Positions 54,270 to 62,426 of a stretch of 64,000 nucleotides of DNA are shown piece after piece. Both the position numbers and the translations under genes were made by a program. The notes under the pieces were generated by a model, which saw only the letters and a program-made list of their open reading frames with translations, made no database searches and was not told the origin of the DNA. The stretch spans positions 1 through 64,000 of the forward strand of contig JBEKWB010000006.1 of assembly GCA_049513455.1 (NCBI GenBank). Reading direction: 5' to 3'. The stretch is from Bog-473 sp049513455 (GTDB lineage Bacteria; Actinomycetota; Acidimicrobiia; Acidimicrobiales; RAAP-2). Every line of letters begins with the position of its first letter. The first letter of the stretch is position 1.

Positions 54270-55511
54270 ATGCACACGCTCTCCTTCGAGGAGGTGGTGG
54301 CGCGGCTTCGTGCGTTAGAAGGGCGGGAGCCGCGGATCGTCATCTCCGGCAATGCCGCGACGCCCTACACGTTGGTCAAGGCGCTGACCGAGGCACTCGA
54401 GAGCTGTCGCGTTTTCCAGCTCAACGCCCAGTACGACTTCGCCAACCAGCCCTCCTTCGTCTGCGAGACGCCGTTCGTGGGGCCCGGGATGCGTCACGAC
54501 CCGATGCTCGACTACCTGCCTATGCGGCTCTCTCTCGTGCCTCGCCTCTTCGACACCGTGCGCCCGCCCGACGCTGTGCTGATCCACACGTCCTCGCCCC
54601 GCGACGGTAAGGTCTCCCTTGGGATTGAGGTCAACATCCTCCCGGCAGCACTGGAGCAGGCCCGGGCTCGGGGTGGGCTCGTCCTGGCACAGGCGAATCC
54701 CCACATGCCCTACACCTTCGGTGCTGGCGAGATCCCCCTCGAATCGATCGACGGCGTGCTCGAGGTCGACGAGCCACTGACCTCCCCTGCCGCTCAGGGA
54801 TCGGAGGAGGCCGCCGCGGCGATCGGCGAGCGAGTGGCCAGATTCGTGACCGATGGCACGACCCTGCAGCTCGGCATCGGGCTCATCCCCACCGTGGCGG
54901 CTCGTATGATGTCGGGCCACCGGGGCCTGCGTGTGTGGTCGGAGATGATCAGCGACGGGGTCATGGACCTCGATCGTGCCGGCGCTCTCCACGCGGAGGA
55001 ACCGGTGTGCACCTCGTTCCTGATGGGCTCGGCCGAGCTCTACCGCTGGGCGGATCGGAACGAGAATCTGCGTATGCTGCGGACCGAGACCGTCAACGAC
55101 CCGGCTCGCATCGCCGCCCACCCGTGCCTGCTCTCGGTCAACGCGGCCATGCAGGTGGACCTGTTCGCCCAGGCCAACGCCAGCTTCGTGGACGAGCGGA
55201 TCCATTCGGGGTTCGGAGGCCAGCCAGACTTCGTCTCCGGCGCCCTGCACTCGCGAGGAGGACACGCGATCGTGGCGTTGCACGCCTGGCACGAGAAGAC
55301 GGACTCGTCGACGGTCGTGCCGGTCCTGACCAACCCGGTTACGTCCTTCCAGCACTCGGCCGTGATCAGTGAGCACGGATGTGCGGAGCTCTTCGGTCGC
55401 TCGCAACACGCCCAGGCCCAGCTGCTCATTGAGCGAGTGGCCGACCCCCGGGCCCGCGCCAGGCTTTCCGAGGCGGCCCTGGGGCTCGGGCTCCGCCGCG
55501 ACTTCGATTAG
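54270..55511 (+). CDS. Acetyl-CoA hydrolase/transferase family protein (4-hydroxybutyrate CoA-transferase-like)
   Basis: This 413-aa protein follows the family along its length: 'RIVISGNAATPYTLVKALTEAL', 'VLIHTSSPRDGKVSLGIEVNILPAAL', 'LVLAQANPHMPYTFG', 'LQLGIGLIPTVAARMM', 'VWSEMISDGVMDLDRAGAL' containing the catalytic Glu, 'SVNAAMQVDLFAQANA' and 'GFGGQPDFVSGALHSRGGHAIVAL'. Such enzymes swap CoA between acetyl-CoA and a carboxylate, or hydrolyse it, which suits overflow or fermentative metabolism. The divergent ppsA and the tandem boxes between them suggest joint induction. The acceptor acid is unknown. Confidence 0.88.
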   Translation: MHTLSFEEVVARLRALEGREPRIVISGNAATPYTLVKALTEALESCRVFQLNAQYDFANQPSFVCETPFVGPGMRHDPMLDYLPMRLSLVPRLFDTVRPPDAVLIHTSSPRDGKVSLGIEVNILPAALEQARARGGLVLAQANPHMPYTFGAGEIPLESIDGVLEVDEPLTSPAAQGSEEAAAAIGERVARFVTDGTTLQLGIGLIPTVAARMMSGHRGLRVWSEMISDGVMDLDRAGALHAEEPVCTSFLMGSAELYRWADRNENLRMLRTETVNDPARIAAHPCLLSVNAAMQVDLFAQANASFVDERIHSGFGGQPDFVSGALHSRGGHAIVALHAWHEKTDSSTVVPVLTNPVTSFQHSAVISEHGCAELFGRSQHAQAQLLIERVADPRARARLSEAALGLGLRRDFD

Positions 55512-55870
55512 TCGGTCGCCGACACGTCCTCCATCATGTCGCCGTCCTCTTCGACGGCCACAAGCGGGGCGCTCAAGTCCCACCCCTCGTCGCCGTCACG
55601 GTCGCCCACGGGGCGGCGAAGGTCAATCCCGTCCGGGTCGTCCATCCCGCCGTCCAGGGTCACAAGGAGCTCTGGGTCATCGAGCTGTGCCCCGAGCTCC
55701 TGGAGCTCGCGCTCGTCGGCGACCAGGGCGGGGTCGAGCGAGGGATCCTGTTCGAGGTTCTCAAGGAATGAGCGGCTGATGCGCTCGTTCTCGTCCTCCG
55801 CCACGTCGCCTTGACGGAAGGTCTCCGTGCCCAGGGCCTCGTCGGGTGACCACTCGGTGCTCTCGCTCAT
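55508..55870 (-). CDS. Small acidic conserved hypothetical protein
   Basis: The start is placed at ATG 55870 ('MSESTEWSPDEALGTETFRQ', 120 aa); upstream codons look non-coding. The protein is strongly acidic (runs of D and E, 'DVAEDENERISRSFLENLEQDPSLDPALVADERELQELGAQLDDPE') with no membrane segment or cysteines. Similar short acidic proteins occur across actinobacteria without assigned function. Its 3' end overlaps the CoA-transferase stop by 4 bp in convergent orientation. Confidence 0.65.
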   Translation of the reverse strand: MSESTEWSPDEALGTETFRQGDVAEDENERISRSFLENLEQDPSLDPALVADERELQELGAQLDDPELLVTLDGGMDDPDGIDLRRPVGDRDGDEGWDLSAPLVAVEEDGDMMEDVSATD

Positions 55871-55926
55871 GTGCACGCCTCTCTGCCTTTGGTGCTTCTG
55901 CGCATTCCTATACTGCTCCACGATCC

Positions 55927-56068
55927 GCACGTGGTTCGACACACTCTGCGCCTATCACCTGGCCAAGGTGAGCAACGGACCCACCGAAGCGCTCAACAAC
56001 TTGGTCAAACGCATCAAACGAATCGGTTCGGGTTCCGCAATTTCGAGAAGCCGTGGATCAGACGGTGA
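55927..56068 (+). pseudogene. ISL3-family transposase C-terminal fragment, frameshifted
   Basis: 'AYHLAKVSNGPTEALNNLVK' followed by RIKRI, continued in another frame by 'FGFRNFEKPWIRR', is the conserved end of ISL3 transposases (the SNGPTEAxNNLIKRIKR block). Nothing N-terminal of it is present. Confidence 0.8.
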
Positions 56069-56076
56069 TTAGCCCG

Positions 56077-56280
56077 TTAAAGGAGATATGCGCAGCGCTT
56101 GAGGTGCTCATCGCCCACAAAAGCCCGAGCACGCGCTGGTGAGCCCGCGCACCGAGATCATCGATTACCTGAGGCTGTGCGAGGAGATCGAAGAGGGTGC
56201 GGCCGAAGGCAGAGAGGTCGGCCGCGTTCTCGAGAAGGAGACCAGTTCCTGGCACGACGGCGCTTCTTGCTGACAGCATG
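56077..56280 (-). pseudogene. GT4 glycosyltransferase (trehalose synthase-like) C-terminal fragment
   Basis: 'VVPGTGLLLENAADLSAFGR' followed by 'TLFDLLAQPQVIDDLGARAHQRV' and, after a frameshift, 'ARAFVGDEHLKRCAYLL' before a TAA matches the end of GT-B glycosyltransferases of the TreT/GT4 kind. Only about 60 codons remain, lying between the ISL3 fragment and tRNA-Leu. Confidence 0.62.
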
Positions 56281-56292
56281 TCAGCAAGAAGC
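56262..56292. repeat. Perfect 14-bp inverted repeat with 3-nt loop
   Basis: GCTTCTTGCTGACA, loop GCA, TGTCAGCAAGAAGC. It starts 25 bp past the 3' end of tRNA-Leu. There is no T-run, so a simple rho-independent terminator is not supported. It may be a processing or termination hairpin for the tRNA, or a mobile-element footprint. Confidence 0.6.
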
Positions 56293-56317
56293 ATCTGCTG
56301 TTTTCCCTGCTCAAAGC

Positions 56318-56404
56318 TGGTGTCGGAGGGGGGACTTGAACCCCCACGCCCTTGCGGGCACCAGCCCCTCAAGCTGGCGCGTCTGCCTATTCCGCCACTC
56401 CGAC
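56318..56404 (-). tRNA. tRNA-Leu (anticodon GAG)
   Basis: The 7-bp acceptor stem GTCGGAG/CTCCGAC pairs perfectly, followed by discriminator A and an encoded CCA. The anticodon arm is CCAGC-TTGAGGG-GCTGG with GAG. A long variable arm (TGCCCGCAAGGGCG) marks a class II tRNA, and the T-arm is GGGGG-TTCAAGT-CCCCC. The D-loop region AATAGGCAGACGC is typical of tRNA-Leu. It lies upstream of the solute-binding protein stop, on the same strand as the core cluster. Confidence 0.95.
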
Positions 56405-56450
56405 TGGCCTGCGACTCCAAGGAGCGCCCCGAGAGCGTAGGGGCCCGCGA

Positions 56451-58292
56451 TCAGGGGCCCGGCAACGATGGGGTGGTGTTGTTCGTGGCCTCCGGAACCC
56501 GTACGGCCCAGTACTGGGCGTACCACAGCAGGCTGTCGCTCGTCGGCGTCGCCGTCACATAGCCGACCTTGCGGCTCGAGATGAGTGCCGTCGGCTCCGT
56601 GAAGAGCGGGAGGGCGACCACGTCGTCCCACAGTTGCACGTCGGCCGCCTGGTAGTCCGTCGTCGCGGTGTCCTTGTTCAGCTGCTGGGAGGCCTGGGTG
56701 ACAAGGTTGGCGAACGTGCTGTTGTCGTAGTTCGTCCAGTTCTGCGAACCGTTCTGGCCCGGCGACCCGAGCAGGTCCGAGTACCAGGCCAGGGTCTCGC
56801 TCAAAAAGGGTGTGGAGGTACGGGGGATGAGCGCCAGATCGGCCGTCCCGTCCGCCAGCAGCTCGCCGGCCGCCGCCGCGCTCAGCTCCGGGGTGAGCGA
56901 GACGGTGAACCCCGCGCTCTCCAGCTGCGATCGCAGTTGGGGCGCCACGCTGGCGGCCCAGGGGTCGCTCTCGTCCACCGCCAGGTTCAGGGTCAGCGGC
57001 ACGGCGAAGTCGTTGTGCCACGTAGCCGTCCCGGCCCGGGAGTACCCGGACGCCACCATGAGGGCCGAGGCCTGGGTGGGGCTCGGCACCGCGGGGAAAT
57101 TGACGTTCCCCCCCTGGCCGATGACGGTGGTCGACGTCGAGGTGGACGTCGTCGGGGCCGCGCTGGGCGTGGTGGTGGGCGTCGTCGAAGGCGTCGTGTG
57201 GTAGCCCGACGCCCCCTGTGCGTAGACGTGGCTCGTGGCCACCTGCACGCTCGACAGGGCCCAGTCGGCCTGCCGGGTTGTCAGGGCCTCGCGGTCGACG
57301 GAGAGTGCGATGGCAAGGCGCATGTCGGGCGACAGCAGGCTGTCCGGCCCACTTGCCATCTCCATCTCGAGGATGGTGCCCGACAGTGCGATCTGGCTCT
57401 GCTCGCCCGGAAGCGAGGTCATCTCGTCGAGGAACGCGGGCGTGAGGTCACCGGGCAGAGCCACCTGCACGTGGTCAGTGCTCACCCACTGCGCCAGCTG
57501 CGTGCTGTCGGCCGCGATGTCCACGGTGATGCGCGACGAGTTCGGTTTCGTGCCCCACCATTTCGGATTGGCGCGCAACACGACGCTCTGCGCGGTCACC
57601 TTGGCGATCCGGAACGGGCCACCGGAGAGATCGATGGCCTGGTTCACCGTCGTGCAGGCGGGGTTCCACCCCCTCTTCTCCATGATGTGCGCCGGCAACA
57701 GATCGGAGAAGAGCATCTCCCAGTCGGCAAACGGCGTGCGGAAGATCACGGTGACGGTCCGGCCGTCGTTGCTGCCCTCAACCGAACGGATGTCGCGGTA
57801 CCCGGCCGTGCTGGCCACGGTGGTCGGGTCCGACGCCGGGTCCCCGCGCTGTTGCGCCCAGGCGTAAATGAAGTCCTTGGCGGTGATCGGGACGCCGTCG
57901 GACCAGACGGCCTTCGGATTCAACGTGTAGACGATCGTCTCCGGCTTGGTGCTGACCAGCTCCGCCTGGTTCCCGACCAGGAGATTCGCGTTCTGCTCCA
58001 CCATTCCCGCCGCGTTCACGAAGAAAGGGCTGGGGAGGACGGCGTTCAGCACCAGCTGTGTGGCCGGGGTGTCGCCCGCCGTGGTGTGCGGGTTGCACCC
58101 GCTCGGGCCCTGGGTCATGCCGAAGGATATGGAGCGGCCCGCCACCCCGACATACGTCACGTCCGGAGCGGTCGTCGTGGTGGTCGTGGTACTCGCTCCG
58201 GCGGCGGCGCAGTCGGCCACGAGCGCCCCGAGGGCCACGCTGCACAGGATCGCACTTCGCCACCACCCGGGCCGACGGCCCCGGTGTGTCAC
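56451..58292 (-). CDS. ABC-transporter extracellular solute-binding protein family 5 (peptide-type)
   Basis: The start is GTG 58292, whose GTGA overlaps the secG stop (613 aa); the longer frame upstream is antisense-like shadow of secG. A signal peptide 'SAILCSVALGALVADCAAAG' is followed by a Thr-rich stretch and SBP_bac_5 features: 'AVWSDGVPITAKDFIYAWAQQRGDP', 'YRDIRSVEGSNDGRTVTVIFRTPFADWEMLFSDLLPAHIM', 'GGPFRIAKVTAQSVVLRANPKWWG', 'LSPDMRLAIALSVDREAL'. A Thr/Pro-rich insertion ('TTPSTTPTTTPSAAPTTSTS') interrupts the domain. It should bind oligopeptides or similar solutes outside the cell. No permease or ATPase genes lie in the window. Translational coupling to secG is unusual. Confidence 0.85.
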   Translation of the reverse strand: MTHRGRRPGWWRSAILCSVALGALVADCAAAGASTTTTTTTAPDVTYVGVAGRSISFGMTQGPSGCNPHTTAGDTPATQLVLNAVLPSPFFVNAAGMVEQNANLLVGNQAELVSTKPETIVYTLNPKAVWSDGVPITAKDFIYAWAQQRGDPASDPTTVASTAGYRDIRSVEGSNDGRTVTVIFRTPFADWEMLFSDLLPAHIMEKRGWNPACTTVNQAIDLSGGPFRIAKVTAQSVVLRANPKWWGTKPNSSRITVDIAADSTQLAQWVSTDHVQVALPGDLTPAFLDEMTSLPGEQSQIALSGTILEMEMASGPDSLLSPDMRLAIALSVDREALTTRQADWALSSVQVATSHVYAQGASGYHTTPSTTPTTTPSAAPTTSTSTSTTVIGQGGNVNFPAVPSPTQASALMVASGYSRAGTATWHNDFAVPLTLNLAVDESDPWAASVAPQLRSQLESAGFTVSLTPELSAAAAGELLADGTADLALIPRTSTPFLSETLAWYSDLLGSPGQNGSQNWTNYDNSTFANLVTQASQQLNKDTATTDYQAADVQLWDDVVALPLFTEPTALISSRKVGYVTATPTSDSLLWYAQYWAVRVPEATNNTTPSLPGP

Positions 58293-58525
58293 TGCAGCCG
58301 GAGGTCCAGGGTCAGCGTAACGAAGGTGAAGATGATGGCGACGGTGACGGTGATGCGGTCGAGGTTCCGCTCGACGACGGTGGAGCCCTGCGCTGCCGCG
58401 CCGACCGTGCCGCCGAACATGTCGGACAGGCCGCCGCCCTTTCCGCTGTGCATGAGGATGAGGAAGATCAGGCCGAGTGCCGATGCCACCTCGATGCCGA
58501 CGTAGATCCAAGTTGCTATCGTCAC
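58289..58525 (-). CDS. secG: Protein translocase subunit SecG
   Basis: This 78-aa protein has two membrane helices ('WIYVGIEVASALGLIFLILMHSG' and 'ITVTVAIIFTFVTLTLDL') separated by the conserved cytosolic loop 'GKGGGLSDMFGG' and 'AAAQGSTVVERNLDRIT'. It is an accessory part of the SecYEG channel. Its place after tpiA is the standard actinobacterial order. It overlaps the next gene by 4 bp. Confidence 0.95.
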   Translation of the reverse strand: MTIATWIYVGIEVASALGLIFLILMHSGKGGGLSDMFGGTVGAAAQGSTVVERNLDRITVTVAIIFTFVTLTLDLRLQ

Positions 58526-58561
58526 GAATCCTCCAACACGCTGCGCTCCGGCCTGAGCGGC

Positions 58562-59350
58562 CTAGGAACGGTAGCAGGCCGCGCCGGCCCGAATGACGTC
58601 AAGAAAGCTCGCCGCCTGCAGACTCGCCCCGCCCACCAGCAGGCCGTCGACATTGGGCTCGGCCATGAGTTCGGTGGCGTTGTCCGCCTGCACCGAACCC
58701 CCGTACTGGATCCGGACCGTGTCCGCTGCCGGTTGACCAGCTACTTTGCCCACCAGGGACCGGATGAACACGCAGGCGTCCTCGGCGTCCATGGCCGACG
58801 CGGACTGTCCGGTCCCGATGGCCCACAGAGGCTCGTAGGCCAGCACCAGGCCACCGGCGAGCTCGGGCGACAGCCCCTCGAGGGCGGACAGCACCTGCTC
58901 CTCCAGCTTGGCCTCGGTCTTGCCCGCCGCCCGTTCGTCCCCGGTCTCGCCCACGCACACGATCGGCGTCATGTCGTGGCGCAGCACCGCCCGGAGAGTG
59001 GCGGCCACCGTGGCGTCCGACATGCCGAAGAGCGTGCGCCGCTCGGAGTGCCCCACCACGACGTAGCGGGTCCCCAGCCTCGCCAGCATGTGCGGGCTGA
59101 CCTCTCCGGTACGGGCGCCGGCGTCCTCGTCCGAGCAGTGCTGCGCCCCCAGCGCCACCGGGATGCCTTCCTTCTCGACCAGGGTCTGGACGGTGCGCAG
59201 GTCGGTGAAGGGCGGGTGCACGGAGATGTCGACGGCGGCGACATCGTCGGGCTTGAGGCGTAGACCGAGGTCGCGCACCATGTGGAGGGCCTCGATGTGG
59301 TCGTGGTGCATCTTCCAGTTCCCGCTCACGAGCGGGCGGCGGGCGGCCAC
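58562..59350 (-). CDS. tpiA: Triosephosphate isomerase
   Basis: This 262-aa protein starts at GTG 59350, sharing one base with the pgk stop. Catalytic residues are Lys in 'LVSGNWKMHH', His in 'YVVVGHSERRTLFG', Glu in 'LAYEPLWAIGTG', and the phosphate-binding 'IQYGGSV' and 'GLLVGGASL' loops are intact. It interconverts DHAP and glyceraldehyde-3-phosphate. It is the third gene of the gap-pgk-tpiA glycolytic run. Confidence 0.97.
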   Translation of the reverse strand: MAARRPLVSGNWKMHHDHIEALHMVRDLGLRLKPDDVAAVDISVHPPFTDLRTVQTLVEKEGIPVALGAQHCSDEDAGARTGEVSPHMLARLGTRYVVVGHSERRTLFGMSDATVAATLRAVLRHDMTPIVCVGETGDERAAGKTEAKLEEQVLSALEGLSPELAGGLVLAYEPLWAIGTGQSASAMDAEDACVFIRSLVGKVAGQPAADTVRIQYGGSVQADNATELMAEPNVDGLLVGGASLQAASFLDVIRAGAACYRS

Positions 59351-60507
59351 TAGTGGGGTGCGTTCGGGGCGTGCCGCAGTGCGTCGAGTGCCGGCAGGTC
59401 GCCACCCCGCTCGATGAAGGCGAGGGATGCACCCCCGCCGGTCGAGAGGAAGTCCACCTGGTCACAGAGCCCGAGCTCCTCGAGGGCGCTGGCGCTGTCA
59501 CCGCCTCCGATCACGGAGAAACCCTCGCACGCGGCCACCGCCTGCGCCACCACGCTCGTGCCGGCCGCGAAGCGGGGGTCCTCGAACGCGCCCAGGGGCC
59601 CGTTCCACAGGACCGTGCCCGCCTGGCCGACCACGTCGGCGAAAGCCTGGGCCGACTCGGGCCCGATGTCCAGCCCGGTCCAGCCGTCGGGAAGGTCGCC
59701 CTCAATGACCTTGACGCCGCCCCGGCCGAGAGGCCCGAACGTCCCGCCGGGCTCGAGTGCCCGGGTGTCGGTGGGCAGGCGGATGTCCAGACCCGATTCG
59801 AGCAGGGCGCGGCAGTCCGCGATGTGGTCGGGATCCAACAGCGAGCTCCCGACCCCCTGGCCCCGTGCGGCCAGGAAGGTGAAGGCCATTCCCCCACCGA
59901 CGATCAACGTGTCCACCTTGGGGGCCAGTGCCTTGAGCACCTCGATCTTGTCGGCGACCTTGGCCCCACCGACGACAGCCACGAACGGCCGGGCCGGGCA
60001 CTCGAGGACGCCTCCCAGCACCTCGACCTCGCGGGCCAGGCGCAGGCCGGCCGCGCTCGGCAGGAACCGGGGCGGCCCGACTATGGAGGCGTGACGCCGG
60101 TGCGCCACGCCGAAGGCCTCGTTCACATAGGCGTCGAAGCCCTCGATCAGGGAGGCGACGAAGACGGGGTCGTTGCTCTTCTCACCGGCGTCGAAGCGCA
60201 GGTTCTCGCCCAGCTCGACGCCGGGGCACAGGACGGCCAGCCGTTCGCGCACCGGATCCATCTCCCACCGGGGGTCCCTGGTGGCCGCGGGGCGCCCCAG
60301 GTGCGAGCAGGCCACCACCTCGGCCCCCTTGTCCAACAGCCAGCGCAACGTGGGCAGCGCCGCGGTGATCCGGAAGTCGTCGGCCACCGTGGCCCGCCCG
60401 TCGATCCCGAGGTGGAGCGGCACGTTGAAGTCGACCCGCACCAGCACGCGCCGCCCATCGAGATCCGGGAGATCCGAGAGAAGCGGCAACCCACGCAGTG
60501 CGTTCAT
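59350..60507 (-). CDS. pgk: Phosphoglycerate kinase
   Basis: The product is 385 aa, at the short end for bacterial Pgk (about 390-400). Motifs are 'RRVLVRVDFNVPLHLG', 'ACSHLGRPAATRDPRW', 'LGENLRFDAGEKSND', 'VAVVGGAKVADKIEVLKALA', 'GGGMAFTFLAARG', 'VLWNGPLGAFEDPRFAAGT' and the nucleotide loop 'VIGGGDSASALEELG' with 'STGGGASLAFIERGGDLPALDAL'. It makes ATP from 1,3-bisphosphoglycerate. It lies four bases after gap and overlaps tpiA by one base. Confidence 0.97.
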   Translation of the reverse strand: MNALRGLPLLSDLPDLDGRRVLVRVDFNVPLHLGIDGRATVADDFRITAALPTLRWLLDKGAEVVACSHLGRPAATRDPRWEMDPVRERLAVLCPGVELGENLRFDAGEKSNDPVFVASLIEGFDAYVNEAFGVAHRRHASIVGPPRFLPSAAGLRLAREVEVLGGVLECPARPFVAVVGGAKVADKIEVLKALAPKVDTLIVGGGMAFTFLAARGQGVGSSLLDPDHIADCRALLESGLDIRLPTDTRALEPGGTFGPLGRGGVKVIEGDLPDGWTGLDIGPESAQAFADVVGQAGTVLWNGPLGAFEDPRFAAGTSVVAQAVAACEGFSVIGGGDSASALEELGLCDQVDFLSTGGGASLAFIERGGDLPALDALRHAPNAPH

Positions 60508-60511
60508 TCGG

Positions 60512-61528
60512 TCAGCTCCCTACCAGGACCGTCAGGTCGACCAGTCTGTTCGAATAACCCCACTCGTTGTCGTACCAGCCCTCCACCTTGACCAACGACA
60601 TCTCGGCGTTGATGGACTGCACGATGGTCAGGCCGGCGTCGAAAATGCACGAGGCGGGCTGGCCCACGATGTCGCTCGAGACCAGCGGGTCCTCGGTGTA
60701 GTCGAGCACGCGGTCGAGTGGCGGCTTCGCCGAGGCCTCCGCGAAGGCGGCATTGACCTCGGGCACCGACGGGTTCCCCTGCACCACCGCGGTGAAGTCG
60801 GTGATGGATCCGACCGGGAGTGGCACCCGCAGCGACATGCCGTCCAGCCGGCCCTTCATGGCGGCCAGCACCAGGCTGGTCGCCCGCGCCGCACCGGTCG
60901 AGCTCGGCACGATGTTGACCGCACCGGCCCGGGCCCGGCGCAGGTCGGTGTGGGTGAGGTCGAGCAGGTTCTGGTCGTTCGTGTAGGCGTGCACGGTGGT
61001 CATGAGGCCGCTGACGATCCCGAAGTTGTCGTCGAGCACCTTGACCATGGGCACGAAGCAGTTCGTGGTGCACGACGCGTTCGACACGACGACGTGCTTC
61101 TCCGGGTCGTACTCGTCGTCGTTGACGCCGATCACGAAGGTGTGGTCGGCATCGGACGAGGGGGCGGAAATGATGACGCGCTGCACGCCGCCGTGGAGGT
61201 GCCCCGCCGCATCGGCCCGGGTGGTGAACCGCCCGGTCGACTCGATGACGACATCGACGCCGAGGGGGCCCCACGGGAGCTGCTCGGGCTCGCGCTCGGC
61301 CAGGACGCGGATGTGGTGGTCGCCGACCAACAGGTCGCTGCCCTCGACGTCCACCGGCACCGGCATGCGTCCCTGGGTGGAGTCGTAGCGCAGCAGGTGC
61401 GCCAGCGTCTCGGGCGAGGTGAGGTCGTTGACCGCGACCACCTCGACGTCCGCCCCACTGGCCAGCGCGGCGCGTAGGAAGTTGCGTCCGATGCGCCCGA
61501 AACCGTTGATCCCAACCCGCACCGACAT
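60512..61528 (-). CDS. gap: Glyceraldehyde-3-phosphate dehydrogenase, type I
   Basis: The start is ATG 61528 (338 aa), preceded by the purine-rich AGAAGGAAGAAGG; upstream codons are not conserved. It has NAD-binding 'VGINGFGRIGRNFLRAAL', catalytic Cys in 'VVSNASCTTNCFVPM', His in 'MTTVHAYTNDQNLLD', 'SSTGAARATSLVLAAMKGRLDGMSLRVPLPVGSITDF' and 'EGWYDNEWGYSNRLVDL'. The Asp that normally selects NAD lies in 'VVAVNDLTSPETLAHL'. Only about 25 bp separate it from yvcK, where whiA would be expected. Confidence 0.97.
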   Translation of the reverse strand: MSVRVGINGFGRIGRNFLRAALASGADVEVVAVNDLTSPETLAHLLRYDSTQGRMPVPVDVEGSDLLVGDHHIRVLAEREPEQLPWGPLGVDVVIESTGRFTTRADAAGHLHGGVQRVIISAPSSDADHTFVIGVNDDEYDPEKHVVVSNASCTTNCFVPMVKVLDDNFGIVSGLMTTVHAYTNDQNLLDLTHTDLRRARAGAVNIVPSSTGAARATSLVLAAMKGRLDGMSLRVPLPVGSITDFTAVVQGNPSVPEVNAAFAEASAKPPLDRVLDYTEDPLVSSDIVGQPASCIFDAGLTIVQSINAEMSLVKVEGWYDNEWGYSNRLVDLTVLVGS

Positions 61529-61553
61529 TTGGACCTTCTTCCTTCTGGGCTCT

Positions 61554-62426
61554 CTATGCCAGCAGACTTGCGAGGGCGTGCGCCAGTCTGACCGGACTGT
61601 GTACAAGAGCATTCCCATCCGTCAGGGGGATATCCAGTGCCGAAATACCCAAATTCCCGAGCGGCATGCCCTGGCTCGTATCACAAAGGACCACGTCCAC
61701 AGATACATTATGCCTGCTCAGAGCCTCCAAGTGTGACGCGACGTCGAATCCGGCCGTCTCGGGGTGTTGCGGGCGCAGGTTGCACACGTACACGCGCTGC
61801 CCCGACGAGTGGGCCACGGCGCCGGCGATCTCCCCCACCGCGGCCGCGGCCAGCACACTGGTGAAGAGCGAACCCGGGCCGATGACGATCTGGTCGGCCG
61901 CCAGTATCCGCTCGACGGCGAGCAGGGGCGGCCGCGAGTCGCCGGGGACCAGGGACACGGTGTCGATGTTGCCCGCCCGCGACACGGCCACCTGGCCCGC
62001 CACCTGCCCGCTGCCCGACTCGGCCTTGAGCACCACGCGCTCGACCGTGGCCGGCAGGACGTCGCCCGCGGCCCCCAGGAGGTCCGCGGCCGCCCGCACC
62101 CCGGTGACCAGGTCGCCCGTCGCCTCCACCAGCCCGGCGAGGATGAGGTTGCCCAGGGCGTGCCCGGCCAGCTCGCCCTCGTCGAAGCGGTGCTCGAAGG
62201 CCCGCGCCAGCGCGGAGTCCTCGGCCGCCAGCGCCACCAGGCACTTGCGCAGGTCACCCAGCGCCACCACGTTGAGGATCTCCCTCAGCCGGCCGCTCGA
62301 ACCGCCGTCGTCGGCCACGGACACCACCGCGGTGACCAGTCCGGCGTAGCGCCGGGCGGCCCGCAGGGTCACCGCCGTGCCGTGCCCCCCGCCGAGCGCC
62401 ACCACGCTCGGCGCCGGCGGCGTCAT
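61554..62426 (-). CDS. yvcK: YvcK/CofD-like gluconeogenesis factor
   Basis: The start is ATG 62426, in ATGA overlap with rapZ (290 aa). It has 'VVALGGGHGTAVTLRAARRYAGLVTAVVSVADDGGSSGRLREIL' at the N-terminus (UDP-sugar binding in B. subtilis YvcK), 'ALGDLRKCLVALA', 'DEGELAGHALGNLILAGLVEATGD', and 'IGPGSLFTSVLA'. The family is required for growth on gluconeogenic carbon and affects cell-wall synthesis in actinobacteria and bacilli. The product ends 25 bp before gap. Confidence 0.94.
   Translation of the reverse strand: MTPPAPSVVALGGGHGTAVTLRAARRYAGLVTAVVSVADDGGSSGRLREILNVVALGDLRKCLVALAAEDSALARAFEHRFDEGELAGHALGNLILAGLVEATGDLVTGVRAAADLLGAAGDVLPATVERVVLKAESGSGQVAGQVAVSRAGNIDTVSLVPGDSRPPLLAVERILAADQIVIGPGSLFTSVLAAAAVGEIAGAVAHSSGQRVYVCNLRPQHPETAGFDVASHLEALSRHNVSVDVVLCDTSQGMPLGNLGISALDIPLTDGNALVHSPVRLAHALASLLA

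Noticed and set aside
56293..58511. Long plus-strand reading frame of more than 700 codons opposite the solute-binding protein gene
   Set aside because: Composition is Arg/Gly/His-rich as expected for an antisense shadow in GC-rich DNA; the minus-strand protein has clear family motifs and a signal peptide.
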